A DNA stretch of 15,178 nt, from positions 1-15,178 of the forward strand of contig JBPCVY010000183.1 of the NCBI GenBank assembly GCA_051010055.1. The letters are read 5' to 3'. This DNA comes from CAJQND01 sp051010055 (GTDB taxonomy: Bacteria > Pseudomonadota > Alphaproteobacteria > Rhizobiales > CAJQND01). Position numbers and translations under genes: made by a program. Numbering within the stretch: position 1 is the stretch's first letter; every line of letters starts with the position of its first letter. Positions 1-7,635 of the stretch are shown here, piece by piece. Under the pieces are notes generated by a model. It did no database searches, was not told the origin of the DNA, and was given only the letters and a program-made list of their open reading frames with translations.

Positions 1-1041
1 GGTAATCAGTTTGTCCACCGGAAAGCGCCCTTCCAGGTAGAGCTGGACAAACTTGGGAATATCAAGCTGGGCATTGCAACTGCCCATATAACTGCCGGAG
101 ACGGTCTTTGCGCTTGTCACAAGGCCCGCAACATCCAATGAGAACGGCGTTGCCGGATCAACAAGGCCTAACGTGACCACACGCCCGCCCCTTTTTGCCG
201 CTCCGTAGGCGGTCGTAAATGCCTCCAATGTGCCTGCGCACTCAACTGCACAATCAACCCCGCCGCCGGTGATTTCAACTATTTCCGCTGCAGCATGTTC
301 CCCACCTGCAACCTCGTCTGTTGCACCAAGTGACAGGGCGCTTTGGCGTTTTTCCGGATCAATATCCACCGCAATAATCCTGGACGCCCCGGCAAGGCGC
401 GCACCTAGTGCAGCGCTTGCCCCAACGCCCCCGGTGCCAACGATAGCCACCGTCTCCCCGGCCTTTACATCACCTGTGTTGATAACGCTGCCGGCCCCGC
501 ACATAACCGCACAGCCGAACAAAGCGGCAATCTCCGGATTGAGGTCATTTCCCACCTTAACCAAAGAGTTTTCCGCCACCACAGCCATCTCCGCAAATGC
601 GGAAAGGCCCATATGGTGATGCACAATGCCACCGTCCTTTGAAAGTCTTGAGTCGCCGGTGAGCAATCCCCCGGCCCGGTTCGCAGCCAATCCCGGTTCA
701 CAAAGATAGGTGTCACCGGAAATACAGCACGGGCATTTGCCACAGTGAGGTTGATAAACCAGAACCACCTGATCGCCGGGCGCAAATCCTTCAACATCTG
801 CCCCCACGTCTTCAACAATACCGCTGGCCTCATGGCCGGGCACAATGGGCATTGGCCAGGCGCGCACGCCGGTAATCACCGAAAGGTCCGACCGGCACAG
901 GCTCGCAGCCTTGATGGACACAAGCACATCGTGCGGCGCAAGGCCTTGTGCTGATATGGTTTCAATTTTCAATGGCTGGGATTTTGAAAAAGGCCTCTCA
1001 GTCGTACAGCTCTCCAACAAAGCTGCCTTGAATTCGATCAT
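1..1041 (-). CDS. Zinc-dependent alcohol dehydrogenase (MDR superfamily), C-terminus cut by window edge
   Basis: An open frame of 347 codons runs from an ATG at 1041 off the left edge, so only the last few tens of residues are missing. A GGGAG ribosome site (1048-1052) lies six bases before the ATG. The N-terminal GroES-like domain carries the catalytic zinc ligands Cys49 (in CRS) and His70 (in GHE), with a third candidate at Cys177. The structural zinc lobe has Cys100, Cys103, Cys106 and Cys114. The Rossmann motif GTGGVG is at 202-207, followed by an acidic Asp226 at the end of the next strand, which favours NAD over NADP. The family oxidises alcohols or reduces aldehydes. The alcohol here is unknown; benzyl-alcohol-like or formaldehyde/thiol-type substrates are possible. 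It diverges from the SDR gene, with which it probably shares a control region. The family call is secure, the substrate is not. Confidence 0.93.
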   Translation of the reverse strand, partial: MIEFKAALLESCTTERPFSKSQPLKIETISAQGLAPHDVLVSIKAASLCRSDLSVITGVRAWPMPIVPGHEASGIVEDVGADVEGFAPGDQVVLVYQPHCGKCPCCISGDTYLCEPGLAANRAGGLLTGDSRLSKDGGIVHHHMGLSAFAEMAVVAENSLVKVGNDLNPEIAALFGCAVMCGAGSVINTGDVKAGETVAIVGTGGVGASAALGARLAGASRIIAVDIDPEKRQSALSLGATDEVAGGEHAAAEIVEITGGGVDCAVECAGTLEAFTTAYGAAKRGGRVVTLGLVDPATPFSLDVAGLVTSAKTVSGSYMGSCNAQLDIPKFVQLYLEGRFPVDKLIT

Positions 1042-1107
1042 CTTATGCTCCCAGCCCACCAAACAGTCCGTTCCTATCAGGAAACCGCACCGGTGATTTC
1101 ATTGCAA

Positions 1108-1120
1108 TTCCACGATGGAA
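1108..1120. promoter_or_regulatory. Inverted repeat TTCCA-N3-TGGAA between divergent dehydrogenase genes
   Basis: A perfect 5-bp inverted repeat with a 3-bp centre (TTCCACGATGGAA) sits about 60-70 bp from both divergent start codons (1041 minus, 1178 plus). A second palindrome, CACCGGTG, lies at 1088-1095. Position and symmetry suit a dimeric repressor or activator site. No convincing -35/-10 pair was found on either strand in 1042-1177. The function is inferred only from location, and a repeat this short can occur by chance. Confidence 0.25.
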
Positions 1121-1177
1121 CTAGTCAGAGCTCTTTCCAGCACCTAAGGTTTTCATAACAAACATAGGGGAGCGCCA

Positions 1178-1942
1178 ATGAACCCGTTCGATCTTTCAGG
1201 AACAGCAGCAATTGTCACCGGCGGTAATGGCGGTATCGGCCTTGGCATGGCGAAAGGGTTGGCCCAGGCGGGCGCTGCCATCGCCATCGCCGGACGTAAC
1301 ACGGAAAAGAACGAAGCCGCCGTTGCGGAAATCGAAAAACTGGGCGCGCGCTGCATTTCAGTTGCAGCCGATGTGTGTGATGCCGCCGCCGTTGCCGGCA
1401 TGGTGGATCAAACAGTTGCCGAGCTCGGTTTTGTAGATATTCTTGTCAACAATGCGGGCACCAACATCCGCAAAACCCCGGAAGAGTTGAGCGAGGAAGA
1501 CTGGCACCATGTGATTGACACCAACCTCACATCCGCATTTTTGTGCGCCAAGGCCTGCTATCCCCATATGAAAAAGGCTGGCCGTGGAAAGGTGTTGAAC
1601 AATGGCTCCATGCTTTCGCTTTTCGGCTCTCCTTGGGGGCTTGCATATGGCGCATCTAAGGGCGGAATTATGCAGCTCACCCGTTCGCTGGCGACCGCCT
1701 GGGCCAAGGACAATATTCAAGTGAATTGCTTCCTGCCCGGCTGGATTGACACAGAGCTTACAAAGAAAGCCCGCTCGCAAATTCCAACCCTCAACGACAA
1801 GGTTCTCTCGCGCACCCCAGCCGGGCGCTGGGGCACCATTGATGACATGGCCGGAATTGCCGTTTTTTTTGCATCGCCTGCCTCTGATTTCATCACCGGC
1901 ACGGCGGTGCCGGTGGATGGCGGCTTCTCAATCGCCATCTAG
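1178..1942 (+). CDS. Short-chain dehydrogenase/reductase (SDR), KduD/FabG-like
   Basis: This 254-residue classical SDR has the full family length. Visible motifs are the cofactor loop TGGNGGIG at 14-21, NNAG at 91-94, the structural Asn116, and the catalytic set Ser144, Tyr157 and Lys161 (YGASK) with the usual 13-residue Ser-Tyr spacing. The C-terminus ends in the typical PVDGG segment. A strong ribosome site AGGGGAG (1166-1172) lies five bases before the ATG. The enzyme should carry out NAD(P)-dependent oxidation or reduction of a hydroxyl/keto group. The closest described style is 2-deoxy-gluconate or 3-oxoacyl reductase, but SDR substrates cannot be read from motifs. It leads the plus-strand row that continues with the HAD phosphatase and MetE-like genes, and diverges from the zinc alcohol dehydrogenase. 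Confidence 0.93.
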   Translation: MNPFDLSGTAAIVTGGNGGIGLGMAKGLAQAGAAIAIAGRNTEKNEAAVAEIEKLGARCISVAADVCDAAAVAGMVDQTVAELGFVDILVNNAGTNIRKTPEELSEEDWHHVIDTNLTSAFLCAKACYPHMKKAGRGKVLNNGSMLSLFGSPWGLAYGASKGGIMQLTRSLATAWAKDNIQVNCFLPGWIDTELTKKARSQIPTLNDKVLSRTPAGRWGTIDDMAGIAVFFASPASDFITGTAVPVDGGFSIAI

Positions 1943-2008
1943 CGGAAACGCGATCAGATTGCGATTGAGCGGCCACAAATTTCATGGCTTAGTTCCAATT
2001 CACGGTTT

Positions 2009-2020
2009 GGGTCCTGACCC
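2009..2020. repeat. Short inverted repeat GGGTC-CT-GACCC upstream of HAD gene
   Basis: Five-base perfect arms with a two-base centre lie in the 111-bp gap (1943-2053) between the SDR and HAD genes, 33 bp before the HAD start. With a two-base loop it is unlikely to form a stable RNA hairpin and no T-run follows, so it is not a terminator. It could be a protein site. The rest of the gap holds only the HAD ribosome site. Confidence 0.2.
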
Positions 2021-2053
2021 TAGTTGCCAATCCATTTTGCTGGGAGGATTTGC

Positions 2054-3040
2054 ATGAACGCCCGCTTGCCTGCCTTTGCCGTTGCCATTTTTGTCGCCTG
2101 GACAGTTGCCGCCATCGCCGATCCCCTTCCCTCCTGGAGGCCGGGAGCAACAAAGGACGCGATTATCAAATTTGTCAGCGAGGTAACCGACCCGGATCAC
2201 GCCAACTATGTCACCCCCTCAAGGCGGGTTGCCACCTTTGACAATGACGGGTGTTTATGGGCGGAGCAGCCCATCTATTTTCAACTTCAATTTGCCTTCG
2301 AAACCTTGAAACGTATGGCCAAGGACCATCCTGAATGGAAAGAGGACAAACTGTTCAATGCCGCTTTGACAGGGGATATGAAAACTCTTGTGGCATCAGG
2401 CAAGGAGGGCCTAATGAAAATCCTTGCCGCAACCCATGCCGGCATGACCGTTGATGAATTCAGGGCATCGGTGAGCGATTGGATTGGCTCCACCAAGCAT
2501 CCAAGATTTGAGAGAAAGTACAGCGAGCTGATTTATCAGCCTATGCGGGAGCTTTTGTCTTACCTGCGCGAGAACGGGTTCGATGTTTACATCGTTTCAG
2601 GTGGCGGTATCGAATTCATGCGGGTATTTGCAGAACAGGTTTACGGCGTTCCGCCGCAAAATGTCATCGGCTCCAGCCTGAAATCAGCCTACGAGGTACG
2701 CAACGGAACGCCGGTGATCGTCAAACAGCCCAAACTCAATATCATTGACGATAAGGAAGGTAAACCGGTTGGCATAAACCAGCATATCGGTAAGCGCCCC
2801 ATATTCGCCGCCGGTAATTCTGACGGCGATTTCCAGATGCTTGAATACACAACCTCAGGCGATGGCCCCCGTTTCGGGTTGATTGTTCATCACACGGATG
2901 CAGAACGCGAATGGGCATATGACCGTGACAGCCATATTGGCCGGCTTGATCGCGGGCTCGATGAGGCCGGCAAACGCGGCTGGACCGTGGTAGACATGAA
3001 GCGCGACTGGCGCGTGGTTTTTCCGCACGAATTGGAGTGA
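2054..3040 (+). CDS. Exported HAD-superfamily phosphatase/hydrolase
   Basis: This protein of 328 residues starts at the ATG at 2054, which has a strong GGGAGG site (2042-2047) six bases upstream. A TTG 30 bases earlier would overlap that site and is rejected. Residues 1-22 form a signal peptide: a short basic start, a hydrophobic core, and a probable cut after AIA before Asp23, so the mature enzyme should be periplasmic. HAD motif I is at 61-66 (TFDNDG, nucleophile Asp63 and Asp65), motif II is VSGGG around 181-185 and motif IV is GNSDGD at 254-259. Between motifs I and II lies a helical insert of roughly 100 residues, a likely substrate cap. It resembles phosphoserine-phosphatase-like hydrolases, and phosphomonoester hydrolysis is the likely activity. 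The substrate is unknown. It lies 54 bp before the MetE-like gene and is probably cotranscribed with it. Confidence 0.85.
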   Translation: MNARLPAFAVAIFVAWTVAAIADPLPSWRPGATKDAIIKFVSEVTDPDHANYVTPSRRVATFDNDGCLWAEQPIYFQLQFAFETLKRMAKDHPEWKEDKLFNAALTGDMKTLVASGKEGLMKILAATHAGMTVDEFRASVSDWIGSTKHPRFERKYSELIYQPMRELLSYLRENGFDVYIVSGGGIEFMRVFAEQVYGVPPQNVIGSSLKSAYEVRNGTPVIVKQPKLNIIDDKEGKPVGINQHIGKRPIFAAGNSDGDFQMLEYTTSGDGPRFGLIVHHTDAEREWAYDRDSHIGRLDRGLDEAGKRGWTVVDMKRDWRVVFPHELE

Positions 3041-3094
3041 CATATCCTCTCCGCCTGTTTTCGCGTATTCTCAGAAATCTTAGGGAGGAAAACA

Positions 3095-4216
3095 ATGACC
3101 ACACACACCCCACCGTTCAGGGCCGGGCATGTGGGCAGTCTTTTACGCCCCGATACGGTCAAAGCTGCCCGGAAGGCCCATTTCGAAGACGAAACCATGA
3201 GTGCAGAAGAGCTGCATGCGGTTGAAGATGCAGCCATTCGCGATGCTGTGAAAATGCAGGAAGATGTCGGCCTTTTGGCGGTCACCGACGGAGAATACCG
3301 GCGCTCATTCTGGCATTACGATTTTATGGGCGGGCTGACGGGCCTTGAGCTTGAAGAACGCGAAGACGGCGTTCAGTTCAAGGGCGCAACCCTCAGGCCC
3401 ATATTTCCAACCATAAGGGCACGGCTGGACTTTCCAGAAGATCACCCCATGCTGGATCATTTCCGCTATCTCTCATCTATTGCCCGGGTGACGCCGAAAA
3501 TGTCTATCCCCGGCCCAAGCTGCTGTCATTTCCGCACCGCGAAAGAAGACATCACCGTGCCGGAATATGATGATGTTGAAGTGCTTTTTGATGACCTTGC
3601 CAAGACCTATGCCAAGGCAGTTCAAGCTTTCTACGACGAAGGCTGCCGGTTTTTGCAGATGGACGATATATTCTTTGCTTATTTGTGTGATCCGAAAATT
3701 CGCGAGCAGAAGAAAGCTGAAGGGCTCGACCCGGACTATCTCATTTCATCTTATGCGCGGGTCATGAATGAGGCGATTAAAGACAGACCCGATGACATGG
3801 TGATCGCCATGCATCTGTGCCGGGGCAACTTCCAGTCTACCTGGGTGGCTGAAGGGGGATACGACCCGGCAGCTGATGCTATTTTCAACCAGACTGATAT
3901 TGATGTTTATTTCATGGAATATGATTCAGACCGTGCCGGTGGATTGGAGCCTTTAAGGCTTTTGCCGAAAGGCAAAAAGAGGGTTCTTCCAGGCTTCATA
4001 ACCACCAAGACGGGAGAGCTAGAGCGCCTTGATGATTTAAAGCGGAACTTTGAAATGGCGTCCGTTTATGCCGATATTGACCAGCTTGGCATCGCTCCAC
4101 AATGCGGATTTGCGTCAACTGAAGAAGGCAATAAAATCAGTGAAGATGATCAAAGGCGCAAGCTTGAACTTGTTGTGCAAACTGCAGAAGCGGTTTGGGG
4201 CGGCGTTGATACATGA
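3095..4216 (+). CDS. Single-barrel cobalamin-independent methionine synthase-like protein (MetE C-terminal family, YxjG type)
   Basis: A 373-residue protein matching only the catalytic C-terminal barrel of MetE, about half the length of full MetE. A consensus AGGGAGG site (3082-3088) is six bases before the ATG. The start GHVGSLLRP (11-19) is typical of the family. The zinc and thiol-activating ligands appear intact: His240 and Cys242 (MHLCRGN), Glu275 (FMEYD) and Cys337 (PQCGFAS). An acidic QMDD at 188-191 matches the substrate pocket segment. Family members move methyl or alkyl groups onto or from thiols. Without the N-terminal MetE domain, the methyl donor is unlikely to be the standard polyglutamyl folate route. 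It ends 27 bp from the convergent livF gene. Whether it makes methionine or serves the neighbouring catabolic genes, for example by taking up a methyl group, cannot be decided here. Confidence 0.85.
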   Translation: MTTHTPPFRAGHVGSLLRPDTVKAARKAHFEDETMSAEELHAVEDAAIRDAVKMQEDVGLLAVTDGEYRRSFWHYDFMGGLTGLELEEREDGVQFKGATLRPIFPTIRARLDFPEDHPMLDHFRYLSSIARVTPKMSIPGPSCCHFRTAKEDITVPEYDDVEVLFDDLAKTYAKAVQAFYDEGCRFLQMDDIFFAYLCDPKIREQKKAEGLDPDYLISSYARVMNEAIKDRPDDMVIAMHLCRGNFQSTWVAEGGYDPAADAIFNQTDIDVYFMEYDSDRAGGLEPLRLLPKGKKRVLPGFITTKTGELERLDDLKRNFEMASVYADIDQLGIAPQCGFASTEEGNKISEDDQRRKLELVVQTAEAVWGGVDT

Positions 4217-4243
4217 ATGAGAGAGGTGGCCGGAAAGTGCAGA

Positions 4244-4960
4244 TCAGCCGGCTGCCCCTTCAACTCCCAGTAACCGGGTCAGCAATTCCTCATCTTTCGC
4301 CAGTTCCGCGCTGGCGCCATCATGGACAATGCGGCCACGGTTCATAATCAGGCAGCGTTCGGCAAAACTCATGGCCAGGCGGCTGTTCTGCTCAACAAGA
4401 ATAAATGTCATGCCGGTTTCATCGCGCAGCCGCTCCATTCCCTTCTTGAGTTCTTCAACAACCACCGGGGCCAACCCTTCGCTGGGTTCATCCATCAACA
4501 TCACCTTCGGATTGCCCATCAATGCGCGGCCAATCGCAAGCATTTGCTGCTCACCACCGGAAAGCTGGTTGCCCCGGTTGGCCCGCCGCGCCTCCAGTTG
4601 CGGGAAAAAGTCATAGACTTTCCTTGCGCCCCACTCGCCGGGCCGTGCGGCCACTTCAAGATTTTCCGCAACTGTGAGTGAGGGGAATATCTCGCGCTCT
4701 TGAGGCACATAACCAAGCCCCCGTGTTACGCGTTTGTGGACCTGCTCACGGGTTATGGCTTCACCAAGAAGGGAAATCTCGCCACCCTTTAGCGTGGTGT
4801 GGCCCATGACCGTTTCCAGCAATGTGGTTTTGCCAACACCATTACGGCCAAGGATAGAGATGCAGTCCCCCTCGCCCATTTCAAAGCCGATATCTTCGAG
4901 CACCACCGTATCGCCATAGCCAGCTGACAGGGCCGATATTGAAAGCGCCAAATCAGCCAT
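4244..4960 (-). CDS. livF: LIV-type ABC transporter ATP-binding protein (LivF-like)
   Basis: A 238-residue ATPase with Walker A GRNGVGKT at 38-45, the ABC signature LSGGEQQ at 133-139 and Walker B VMLMDEP at 153-159 followed by SEGLAP, the pattern of LivF. It powers import together with LivG on the cytoplasmic face of the LivHM pore. It is the last gene of the minus-strand operon and its start overlaps the end of livG by 8 bp, suggesting translational coupling. The next gene on the right-hand side of transcription is convergent, with a 27-bp gap that shows no clear terminator hairpin. The operon context points to an aromatic or amino-aromatic substrate rather than leucine, isoleucine or valine. 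Confidence 0.95.
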   Translation of the reverse strand: MADLALSISALSAGYGDTVVLEDIGFEMGEGDCISILGRNGVGKTTLLETVMGHTTLKGGEISLLGEAITREQVHKRVTRGLGYVPQEREIFPSLTVAENLEVAARPGEWGARKVYDFFPQLEARRANRGNQLSGGEQQMLAIGRALMGNPKVMLMDEPSEGLAPVVVEELKKGMERLRDETGMTFILVEQNSRLAMSFAERCLIMNRGRIVHDGASAELAKDEELLTRLLGVEGAAG

Positions 4961-5705
4961 CGGCCTCTACCCCCAGATAAACCGCGCGCACTTCTTCATT
5001 TGCGGCAATCTCGTCAGGCGTGCCTTCCACCATGATCCCGCCGGCGACAAGCACCGTGATGAAATCTGCAAATCTGAACACAATATCCATATCGTGCTCG
5101 ATAATCAGAATGGCGATGTCATCGGAAAGCGCGCCGATAAAATCCAGAATGATATGGCTTTCCGCCGATGGCACACCGGCTGCGGGCTCATCCAGCAGCA
5201 ATACGCTTGGCCGCAGGCCTAAGGTAATGGCAATTTCCACGAGCCGCTGGCGGCCATAAGGCAATTCGCGCACGCGCGTCAGTGCATCTCCGGCGAGATC
5301 AAGCGTGGACAAAAGCTCCATCGCCTCATCAATCACTTCGGTATTTGAACTGGCCTGCCGCCAGAGATTTTGCGGCTTTCCGGTGCGCTCGGATATGGAG
5401 AGAATGACATTTTCGACCACAGTCAGTTCACGGAAAAGCTGATTGATCTGGAATGTTCGCGCCAGCCCCCTCTTCACCCTGTCGTCCTGGCTAAGTGCGG
5501 TAATATCATCACCGCCCAGCAAAACCGTGCCCTTATCAGGAGCAAGCGCGCCGGTGAGCAGGTTCACAAGTGTTGTTTTCCCGGCTCCATTCGGACCTAT
5601 CAGCGCATGGCGAGCGCCCGGTTGAAGGCGCAAACCCACATCCCGGGTGACATAAAGAGCGCCGAAATGCTTGCCCAAATCAACTGTTTCAAGAACCGGT
5701 GTCAT
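4953..5705 (-). CDS. livG: LIV-type ABC transporter ATP-binding protein (LivG-like)
   Basis: A 250-residue ATPase with Walker A GPNGAGKT at 37-44 and Walker B VLLLDEP at 168-174. The signature is LPYGRQR at 148-154 in place of LSGGQ, the usual variant in LivG proteins rather than a defect. The family-specific ARTFQ segment (Q-loop) lies at 82-86. It pairs with LivF as the second nucleotide-binding subunit. Its ATG overlaps the livM stop in an ATGA (5702-5705) and its end overlaps livF, so the three reading frames are tightly coupled. Confidence 0.95.
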   Translation of the reverse strand: MTPVLETVDLGKHFGALYVTRDVGLRLQPGARHALIGPNGAGKTTLVNLLTGALAPDKGTVLLGGDDITALSQDDRVKRGLARTFQINQLFRELTVVENVILSISERTGKPQNLWRQASSNTEVIDEAMELLSTLDLAGDALTRVRELPYGRQRLVEIAITLGLRPSVLLLDEPAAGVPSAESHIILDFIGALSDDIAILIIEHDMDIVFRFADFITVLVAGGIMVEGTPDEIAANEEVRAVYLGVEADG

Positions 5706-6715
5706 TGCTGCCTCCGGGACTTGACTTTTGCAACTATGTCATCGATTGCGCCCAGAATGCCGCCGCGCATGAACAAAACAACCACCACAAGCAATAGGCC
5801 GATGCCGAACTCCCAGAATTCCGGTGATAGCTTGGCTAGTTCATCTTCCAGGATCATGTAGACCGCCGTGCCCACAAAAGCGCCGTAGAGCCGCCCGGTA
5901 CCGCCCAGAACCAGCATGATGAGAACTGTGCCTGATCTGGCAAAGGCAAGCACATCAAGGGTGACATAGGCGTTGGATTCAGCAAAAAGGCCGCCTGCAA
6001 TACCAGCCATACCGCTGGAAATGGTGTAAATCAGCACCAGTCGGCGATGCACCGGGGTGCCGATGGCGTGCATGCGCGTGACATTGCCTTTGATGCCCAC
6101 AAGGGAACGCCCGAATGATGAGTGGATGATCCGCCGGGCCACCAGAAAACATAAGAACAGAACAACCAGGCTGTACCAATAGTAGGTGTGCCCCCACAGG
6201 TCATATTCAAATGTCCCAAGCAGTGGCCAGATTGATATGCCAACAAGGCCGTCGAACCCTCCTGTCCAGTATTCAGCGGCATTTGCCCCCTCCATCAGCA
6301 AAATTGCCGTGGCCAGGGTGAGCATCAGCAATGTCAGGCCGTGATACCGCAGCAATATCCAACCGGACACAAACCCAAGCCCTGCACCGACAAGCCCGCC
6401 GAACAGCATTGCCGTTATTGGCTCACCCCACCCCATATGTGCTGACAACATTCCGGTGGCATAAGCGCCAGCCCCGAAATAGGCGGCATGGCCAAGGGTG
6501 ATAATGCCCGCATAGCCCAAAATGAGGTCCAAGGAGAGCGCGAAGATTATGGCAATCAGAATTTGGGTCCCAAGGGCCATATAGTCAGGAAAAATGAAGA
6601 ACGCCGCCACCGCTGCAATCCACGGCAGCGCTTCGGCCGGGCGCCAGCTTTCACGCGATTTCAGGTAATCGTGGGCAGCGGCAAGCGCGGGTTTATCGGC
6701 GTCAATACTGCTCAT
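5702..6715 (-). CDS. livM: LIV-type ABC transporter permease (LivM-like)
   Basis: An integral membrane protein of 337 residues with about eight to nine hydrophobic segments after a polar N-terminus of roughly 30 residues. The conserved permease stretch LGYAGIITLGHAAYFGAGAY near residues 66-85 is typical of LivM, and the GGTGRLYGAFVG loop near the C-terminus contacts the ATPases in this family. It forms the inner-membrane pore with LivH. The ATGs and stops overlap by 4 bp with both livH (6712-6715) and livG. The protein ends in a basic tail (KSRRQQ). Confidence 0.95.
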   Translation of the reverse strand: MSSIDADKPALAAAHDYLKSRESWRPAEALPWIAAVAAFFIFPDYMALGTQILIAIIFALSLDLILGYAGIITLGHAAYFGAGAYATGMLSAHMGWGEPITAMLFGGLVGAGLGFVSGWILLRYHGLTLLMLTLATAILLMEGANAAEYWTGGFDGLVGISIWPLLGTFEYDLWGHTYYWYSLVVLFLCFLVARRIIHSSFGRSLVGIKGNVTRMHAIGTPVHRRLVLIYTISSGMAGIAGGLFAESNAYVTLDVLAFARSGTVLIMLVLGGTGRLYGAFVGTAVYMILEDELAKLSPEFWEFGIGLLLVVVVLFMRGGILGAIDDIVAKVKSRRQQ

Positions 6716-7584
6716 GCCTTGCCAAATAACCCTTCAGGCTTCACCAGCAAAATGGCGATGGTCACCGCATAAATGAAAAATGCCCCGCCATCGGGCCAGA
6801 AATATTTGCCCGCCGTGTCGATAATGCCCAAAACCAGCGCCGCCGCGAACGCCCCGCGTATGCTACCCAATCCGCCAACCGCCACGACAATCAGGAAGAA
6901 AACGAGATAGGTCAGCGCGAATGTCGGCGACATGCCCAAAATCTCTACCGCAAGCCCACCGCCCAGGGCGGCAAGGCCGCTGCCAAGCGCAAAGGCAATC
7001 ACGAACAGCCGGTCAACATCTATGCCAATAGATTGCGCCATGCGCCGGTTGTCCACGGCAGCGCGTATCTTGGCCCCGGTTATGGTGCGCTCGAACCCGT
7101 ACCACAACGCAACGATCATCAACGCGCCGACGAGGATTGTGAATGAGCGGTATGCCGGAAAAGACCCGAACCCGAGATCAATCTGGCCGGTGAGGAATTG
7201 CGGCACCGCCACGCTCACTGTTGATGGGCCGTAGAAAAACGTTATGGCCGCGGTGGCCATGAACACCAATCCTATCGACAGCAACACCTGATCGAGTTCA
7301 TCAGCCTTATAAAGCCTGCGGTAAAGGAACCTTTCAAACGGCAGGCTGATCACCGCCACAATCACGGCGGCAAGAACCAGCGCCAGCAAAAACGGCACCC
7401 CCATCTTGATCATGAGGGTGACAAGCGCATAACCGCCGGCCATGGCGAAAGCGCCGTGGGCAAGATTGGCAAAGCCCATCAGCCCCATGGTGATCGACAA
7501 ACCTACGGAAATGATGAATAGCAGCATGGCGTAGGCCACACCGTCAAAGAGGATTGAAACGGCCGCTTTGATGAGTTGTTCCAT
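6712..7584 (-). CDS. livH: LIV-type ABC transporter permease (LivH-like)
   Basis: A 290-residue membrane protein with about eight hydrophobic segments. The GLMGFANLAHGAFAMAGGYA block at about 34-53 and GGLGSIRGAF near 238-247 are characteristic of LivH. The start at 7584 fits the family N-terminus, but there is no Shine-Dalgarno sequence before it: only six bases separate the ATG from the 3' end of a strong GC hairpin (7591-7621). Translation initiation is therefore probably weak, or dependent on that structure. The protein partners LivM in the substrate pore. Confidence 0.94.
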   Translation of the reverse strand: MEQLIKAAVSILFDGVAYAMLLFIISVGLSITMGLMGFANLAHGAFAMAGGYALVTLMIKMGVPFLLALVLAAVIVAVISLPFERFLYRRLYKADELDQVLLSIGLVFMATAAITFFYGPSTVSVAVPQFLTGQIDLGFGSFPAYRSFTILVGALMIVALWYGFERTITGAKIRAAVDNRRMAQSIGIDVDRLFVIAFALGSGLAALGGGLAVEILGMSPTFALTYLVFFLIVVAVGGLGSIRGAFAAALVLGIIDTAGKYFWPDGGAFFIYAVTIAILLVKPEGLFGKA

Positions 7585-7590
7585 ACGAAA

Positions 7591-7621
7591 AGGCGGCGGC
7601 TATGCTATGAGGCCGCCGCCT
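7591..7621 (-). promoter_or_regulatory. GC-rich hairpin between binding-protein gene and livH (attenuator or mRNA stabiliser)
   Basis: Two perfectly complementary 10-base arms (AGGCGGCGGC at 7591-7600 and GCCGCCGCCT at 7612-7621) enclose an 11-base loop. In the transcribed (minus) direction the stem is followed by a short U run and then, within six bases, the livH ATG. It lies 14 bp after the binding-protein stop codon. Such elements commonly stop part of the transcription or protect the upstream mRNA, so that the binding protein is made in excess over its membrane partners. The fold is seen directly; the function is inferred. The U tract is short, so strong termination is doubtful. Confidence 0.7.
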
Positions 7622-7635
7622 GTCCTTGATATTTT

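Noticed and set aside
1358..1780. 140-codon minus-strand open frame
   Set aside because: Shadow of the SDR gene, which has the complete catalytic set on the plus strand.
2024..2053. TTG start 30 bases upstream for the HAD phosphatase
   Set aside because: It would place the strong GGGAGG site inside the gene and put ten residues before a clean signal peptide.
4217..4243. Possible bidirectional terminator between the MetE-like gene and livF
   Set aside because: Only a 5-bp GCCGG/CCGGC pairing with a 13-base loop and no T-run is present, too weak to call, and it runs into the end of livF.
5370..5861. 163-codon plus-strand open frame
   Set aside because: Antisense to livG and livM; composition is low-complexity Ser/Thr/Pro and no start signal or domain is visible.
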